From a bacterium (GTDB lineage Bacteria > Krumholzibacteriota > Krumholzibacteriia > LZORAL124-64-63), in NCBI GenBank assembly GCA_018652925.1, contig JABIBH010000290.1, positions 1-7,931 of the forward strand: a DNA stretch of 7,931 bases, in the 5' to 3' direction. Below the pieces are notes generated by a model. It saw only the letters and a program-made list of their open reading frames with translations. It did not search any database and was not told the DNA's origin. Positions 4,998 through 7,931 of the stretch are shown here, one piece after another. The stretch's first letter is position 1. Every line of letters begins with the position of its first letter. Both the position numbers and the translations under genes were made by a program.

Positions 4998-5933
4998 GTG
5001 AAACTGGCTGCTACAATTTTGTCGATACTGATAATTAACGCAAGTAGCGCTTTTGGTTGGACAGTTGACCTACAGCAGAGTGCTACTGTCAGTTCATCGA
5101 ATATTAAATTGGCAGACGTTTGCAGCAACGATATTCCTGAAAAATATGCTGATATTATTCTCGCAGGAACTGGAGCTCCAGGAGCTAAGACCTGTATTTC
5201 CCGACAACAGATTTTGCGGAAACTGGTTTTTGCCAATGCTTCTGAAAAAGTCAGGTTCAAAGGGAATGATTACTGCACTGTAACAAGAGCTGGAAATCAA
5301 ATTTCTAAGAACAAATTGCATCAAGTACTCATTGAAGAACTAACCAAATTATTACCAGACAAAAGTTTTGGAGCACCAGAATCTTCTATCGAATTGATTG
5401 GGCAATTACCTGAAGTGACAATGAGCTCAGGCTGGAATTTGTCACTTGATACTTCCCGAATTTTATCTCCTGGTAGAAATATTGTCCGTGTTCGACTGAA
5501 TTCAGGCCAGCAGAATACGCGGTTCACTGTAACTGTTACCTGTCATATCTGGGGTGAAACAGCCTCAATTAATTCATTAACTAACAAGAGTCAACTAATA
5601 GAACCACATATGGTTAGCTGGTCATGGAGTGATCTTGCGATCACTGATAAAGCAACTGCAATCGGCAGAGAATCAGTAATTGGCATGGTTGCTGCCAAGA
5701 AACTAACCAAAGGGTTAATAATTCGCGAGCCGGATCTTAACGCAGTTCCATTGGTTCATCAGGGCGAACCAGTTGAAATGAAAATTGAAAGATCCGGCAT
5801 CGCAGTCAGCGCTACTGGAGTAGCACGTCGAGATGGAGCCCTTAACCAGATAGTTCCAGTGAGAAGTGACATAGATGGTCGAATTGTTTCAGGGCGGGTA
5901 ATTGGTCCTGGCCTGGTAGCATGGAGAAGATAA
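4998..5933 (+). CDS. flgA: FlgA, periplasmic chaperone for P-ring assembly
   Basis: The 311-residue protein starts at GTG 4998, three bases after flgG, with GAGG at 4988-4991 inside the flgG end. Residues 1-20 form a Sec signal peptide ending SSAFG. The mature part has an N-terminal region with four cysteines (42, 66, 93, 182). The C-terminal half is an SAF domain typical of FlgA: ESVIGMVAAKKLTKGLIIREPDL (225-247), then GEPVEMKIERSGIAVSATGVA (256-276), DGALNQIVPVR (279-289) and GRVIGPGLV (299-307). FlgA binds FlgI in the periplasm and is needed for P-ring formation. The protein is longer than the enterobacterial form (about 220 residues), as in many other phyla where an extra N-terminal segment is present. 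Its place directly before flgH and flgI fits this role. Its stop overlaps the flgH start. Confidence 0.9.
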   Translation: MKLAATILSILIINASSAFGWTVDLQQSATVSSSNIKLADVCSNDIPEKYADIILAGTGAPGAKTCISRQQILRKLVFANASEKVRFKGNDYCTVTRAGNQISKNKLHQVLIEELTKLLPDKSFGAPESSIELIGQLPEVTMSSGWNLSLDTSRILSPGRNIVRVRLNSGQQNTRFTVTVTCHIWGETASINSLTNKSQLIEPHMVSWSWSDLAITDKATAIGRESVIGMVAAKKLTKGLIIREPDLNAVPLVHQGEPVEMKIERSGIAVSATGVARRDGALNQIVPVRSDIDGRIVSGRVIGPGLVAWRR

Positions 5934-5935
5934 TG
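5923..5935 (+). promoter_or_regulatory. TAATG stop-start overlap coupling flgA and flgH
   Basis: The flgA stop TAA (5931-5933) shares its last A with the flgH ATG (5933-5935), and the ribosome binding site GGAG (5923-5926) lies in the last codons of flgA. This arrangement is typical of translational coupling and decides the flgH start. Confidence 0.8.
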
Positions 5936-6517
5936 AAAAAAGAACTAAAAGTAATAATCGGTTTTCTCGTGATGTTGGGCTCAATAGCACCAGCATTTGC
6001 CGTTGTTCCACTAATCGATCTGGAAGCCGGCACTTCTTTGGTAACCAACATGAAGGCACATAAAGTTGGTGACATAATTACCGTACTTATCACTGAGAAT
6101 ACTACCGCAAATGCATCGTCAAAAATAGATGCCAATAACAAGTCTGAAGTTTCCGGTGGTCCGGGTTTGGGAATTCTGGATGTTGTTACTGATTGGGGTC
6201 TGAACCTCGAAAACAAATATTCCGGTGATGGCAAGACTCAGAGGTCCGGAAATTTACAAGCTGAAATCACAGTCCGCATTGTTGAACAGATGCATAATGG
6301 TGATTTTAGAATCAATGGTAATCGCATGGTTGAAATTAATGGCGAACGCCAACTCATCGAAATTTCAGGAATTTGCAGGGCAAGAGACATAATGCCCGAC
6401 AATACTATTTATTCCACTTACATAGCTGATGCAAGAATTGCTTATAACGGTACTGGTGTAGTTAACTCGTCGAGTGAACCAGGTGTTGTAACTAAACTTG
6501 TGAACTGGTTATTCTAG
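5933..6517 (+). CDS. flgH: Flagellar L-ring protein FlgH, without lipobox
   Basis: The 194-residue protein contains FlgH hallmarks in order: AHKVGDIITVLITENTTA (42-59), a variable Gly-rich segment, then EITVRIVEQMHNGDFRINGN (111-130), MVEINGERQLIEISGICRARDI (132-153), NTIYSTYIADARIAYNGTG (157-175) and the C-terminal NWLF. FlgH forms the ring in the outer membrane around the distal rod. The signal peptide is residues 1-23, ending APAFA, with hydrophilic mature sequence following. FlgH is usually a lipoprotein, but no cysteine lies near this cleavage point; the only one is Cys148. The ATG at 5933 overlaps the flgA stop (TAATG) and has GGAG at 5923-5926 six bases before it. ATG 5921 would add four residues and has no such site. 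The protein is somewhat shorter than the typical 220-230. Confidence 0.93.
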   Translation: MKKELKVIIGFLVMLGSIAPAFAVVPLIDLEAGTSLVTNMKAHKVGDIITVLITENTTANASSKIDANNKSEVSGGPGLGILDVVTDWGLNLENKYSGDGKTQRSGNLQAEITVRIVEQMHNGDFRINGNRMVEINGERQLIEISGICRARDIMPDNTIYSTYIADARIAYNGTGVVNSSSEPGVVTKLVNWLF

Positions 6518-6530
6518 GAAGGTTAATCTG

Positions 6531-7655
6531 ATGCTGGGATCATTTAAAAAACGATTTGTGTTTGGTTTATCACTGGCCGCCTTGTTGACAGTAGCTGTTG
6601 CAAGTAATGCTCTTGCTTCGCGTGTGAAAGACTTGGCAATCCTTGAAGGCATTGAGAAAGAAGCTTTGCTTGGATACGGTCTGGTAGTAGGTCTAGGTGG
6701 TACTGGTGATGGCCAAAGCACTGAATACACAGTCTCTTCATTGACTGCAATGCTGGAACGTCTGGGAGTTACCGTCGACCCAAATGCTATCAAGTTAAAA
6801 AATGTAGCCGCAGTAATGGTAACTGGCAACCAGGACGGTTTTGCAGCTCCTGGTAGCAGGCTTGATGTAACTGTGTCATCTCTTGGTGATGCTTCAAGTC
6901 TTGAAGGTGGTATTTTAATAATGACACCAATGAAGGGTGTCGATGGTAAAGTTTATGCACTTGCACAGGGTAGTATCTCCATTGGTGGATTCAATATTCG
7001 TAGTGGAGCAGGTAATTCATTCCGAAAAAATCACTCAACAGTAGGTATGATTCCCAACGGCGCAAAAGTTGAAAACAGGATGCAAAGTGAATTTATGACT
7101 AGTGGCCAAATGGCCTGGTTACTGCACAGTCCTGATTTTTCGACGGCTCAAAGTGTAACAAATGCCATTAATAAAGTTTTCGGAGGGAAAGTTGCCAAAG
7201 CTCAGGATGCACAGCGAATTGTTGTGAATGTTCCCGAGTCATTTATTGAATACCCTGTCGATTTTATTTCAAGAATGGGATCAATTTCTGCTGAAAGCGA
7301 TCAGGTAGCTCGTGTAGTTATCAATGAACGCACTGGTACAATTATTGTTGGTGATGGTGTTGTGTTGCGTGCAGCTGCTGTTGCACATGGTAATCTGAAA
7401 GTCGTTGTCAAAACTTCTTTCGATGTTTCGCAACCAAACTCATTTAATGAGAGTGGACAAACAGTTGTAACTCCAGAAATTACAACAGATGTAGATGAGG
7501 GTAATGCGTCAGTTATTCACATCCCATATACTGGAACAGTTTCAGATGTTGTAAAAGTCCTCAACGAAGTTGGCGCAAGTCCTCGCGATATAATTGCAAT
7601 TTTACAAGCACTTAAACTATCCGGTTCGCTGCAGGCTGAACTGGTGATTATGTAA
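6531..7655 (+). CDS. flgI: Flagellar P-ring protein FlgI
   Basis: The 374-residue protein has the usual FlgI length. A Sec signal peptide ends with NALA (26-29) and the mature protein starts SRVKDLAILEGI. Conserved blocks follow: LLGYGLVVGLGGTGDG, SSLTAMLERLGV, LKNVAAVMVTGNQDGFAAPG, LDVTVSSLGDASSLEGGIL, MTPMKGVDGKVYALAQGSIS, then further on VARVVINERTGTIIVGDGVVL. The C-terminus, SDVVKVLNEVGASPRDIIAILQALKLSGSLQAELVIM, is the classic FlgI end. FlgI subunits, folded with help of FlgA, form the ring around the rod in the peptidoglycan layer. The ATG at 6531 lies 13 bases after flgH, with AGGAAGG at 6516-6522 as ribosome binding site. I see nothing unusual in it. Confidence 0.97.
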   Translation: MLGSFKKRFVFGLSLAALLTVAVASNALASRVKDLAILEGIEKEALLGYGLVVGLGGTGDGQSTEYTVSSLTAMLERLGVTVDPNAIKLKNVAAVMVTGNQDGFAAPGSRLDVTVSSLGDASSLEGGILIMTPMKGVDGKVYALAQGSISIGGFNIRSGAGNSFRKNHSTVGMIPNGAKVENRMQSEFMTSGQMAWLLHSPDFSTAQSVTNAINKVFGGKVAKAQDAQRIVVNVPESFIEYPVDFISRMGSISAESDQVARVVINERTGTIIVGDGVVLRAAAVAHGNLKVVVKTSFDVSQPNSFNESGQTVVTPEITTDVDEGNASVIHIPYTGTVSDVVKVLNEVGASPRDIIAILQALKLSGSLQAELVIM

Positions 7656-7661
7656 GGTGAG
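7654..7661 (+). promoter_or_regulatory. Ribosome binding site that decides the flgJ TTG start
   Basis: AAGGTGAG at 7654-7661 overlaps the flgI stop codon and lies just before TTG 7665-7667. The frame is closed immediately upstream by the flgI stop (same frame) and no other start codon lies between, so TTG is the only start that keeps the conserved domain whole. Confidence 0.75.
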
Positions 7662-7664
7662 CAA

Positions 7665-7931
7665 TTGAAGATTCAGAATGGCAATCAACCTGCAATCAAT
7701 AAAGTCGATAAGACACAAATCGAGCAGCAAAAGATTAAGAAAATTGCTGTTCAATTTGAATCGCTGTTGATGAATACAATGCTCAAGACAATGCGCTCAA
7801 CAATACAATCTTCAGATCTAATTGATAACGATGGTGAAATCAGACATTACCGCGAAATGCTCGATACTGAATATTCAAATGCTTTGGCTGGAAATGGAAG
7901 TGGATTAGGTATTGCAGATATGATAATCGAA
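7665..7931 (+). CDS. flgJ: FlgJ, rod-binding (rod cap) protein, 3' end beyond window
   Basis: The frame is open from TTG 7665 to the last base, giving 89 residues so far. Residues about 24-45, KIAVQFESLLMNTMLKTMR, match the first helix of the FlgJ rod-binding domain (EFEALFLNQLLKSMR in relatives). HYREMLDTEYSNALA and GNGSGLGIADMII match the second half. FlgJ is exported to the periplasm and caps the growing rod. In Salmonella and related bacteria a peptidoglycan hydrolase domain follows; in many other phyla FlgJ is only this short domain of about 100 residues. The domain is nearly complete at the window edge, so which form this is cannot be seen. It starts nine bases after flgI and closes the order rod, chaperone, L-ring, P-ring, cap. 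The TTG start and cut end make it easy to miss. Confidence 0.88.
   Translation, partial: MKIQNGNQPAINKVDKTQIEQQKIKKIAVQFESLLMNTMLKTMRSTIQSSDLIDNDGEIRHYREMLDTEYSNALAGNGSGLGIADMIIE

Noticed and set aside
4808..5260. 150-codon - strand open frame across flgG and flgA
   Set aside because: Shadow of two conserved flagellar genes; no domain or ribosome binding site.

Overview
The window reads as chromosome of a Gram-negative (diderm), flagellated bacterium of moderate-to-low GC. P-ring (FlgI) and L-ring (FlgH) genes require a peptidoglycan layer and an outer membrane. Two genes, a Bacteroidetes-style GlmU-like nucleotidyltransferase and a 28-residue Arg/Lys-rich protein of the AURKAIP1/COX24 (bS22-like) type, point to the FCB group or a neighbouring phylum. 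That placement is inference. No mobile element, CRISPR array, tRNA or rRNA is visible.

Layout, all genes on the + strand. (1) 1-258: the C-terminal end of an RND efflux pump, followed by two hairpins, the second a good intrinsic terminator. (2) 384-1745: a GlmU-like protein with a left-handed beta-helix, best started at a GTG behind a strong ribosome binding site. (3) 1746-2128: 383 bases without a convincing gene, then an HU/IHF-family DNA-binding protein starting at TTG 2129. (4) 2414-2703: an extended -10 promoter, a leader of about 100 nt with two hairpins, the 28-residue gene, and a strong terminator. (5) 2799-3182: a single-domain PilZ protein (predicted c-di-GMP receptor). (6) 3183-3443: a regulatory region with a textbook sigma-54 promoter. 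(7) 3444-7931: the flagellar operon flgF-flgG-flgA-flgH-flgI-flgJ, which runs off the right edge.

The flagellar genes form one functional set. FlgF and FlgG build the proximal and distal rod. FlgA is the periplasmic chaperone for the P-ring protein FlgI. FlgH forms the outer-membrane L-ring. FlgJ caps the growing rod. Spacing is tight throughout (21, 3, -1, 13 and 9 bases), so co-transcription and partial translational coupling are likely. Sigma-54 control implies a flagellar enhancer-binding regulator of the FleQ/FlrC/FlbD type encoded elsewhere. The PilZ gene just upstream offers a plausible c-di-GMP link to motility, but it lies outside the sigma-54 transcript.

Non-ATG starts are frequent here: GTG for the GlmU-like gene and flgA, TTG for the HU-like gene and flgJ, each supported by a ribosome binding site. 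I see no undescribed multi-gene system. The points most worth checking are a FlgH without a lipobox cysteine, the architecture of the sigma-54 control region, the structured leader of the 28-residue gene, and a near-perfect palindrome ahead of the PilZ gene.
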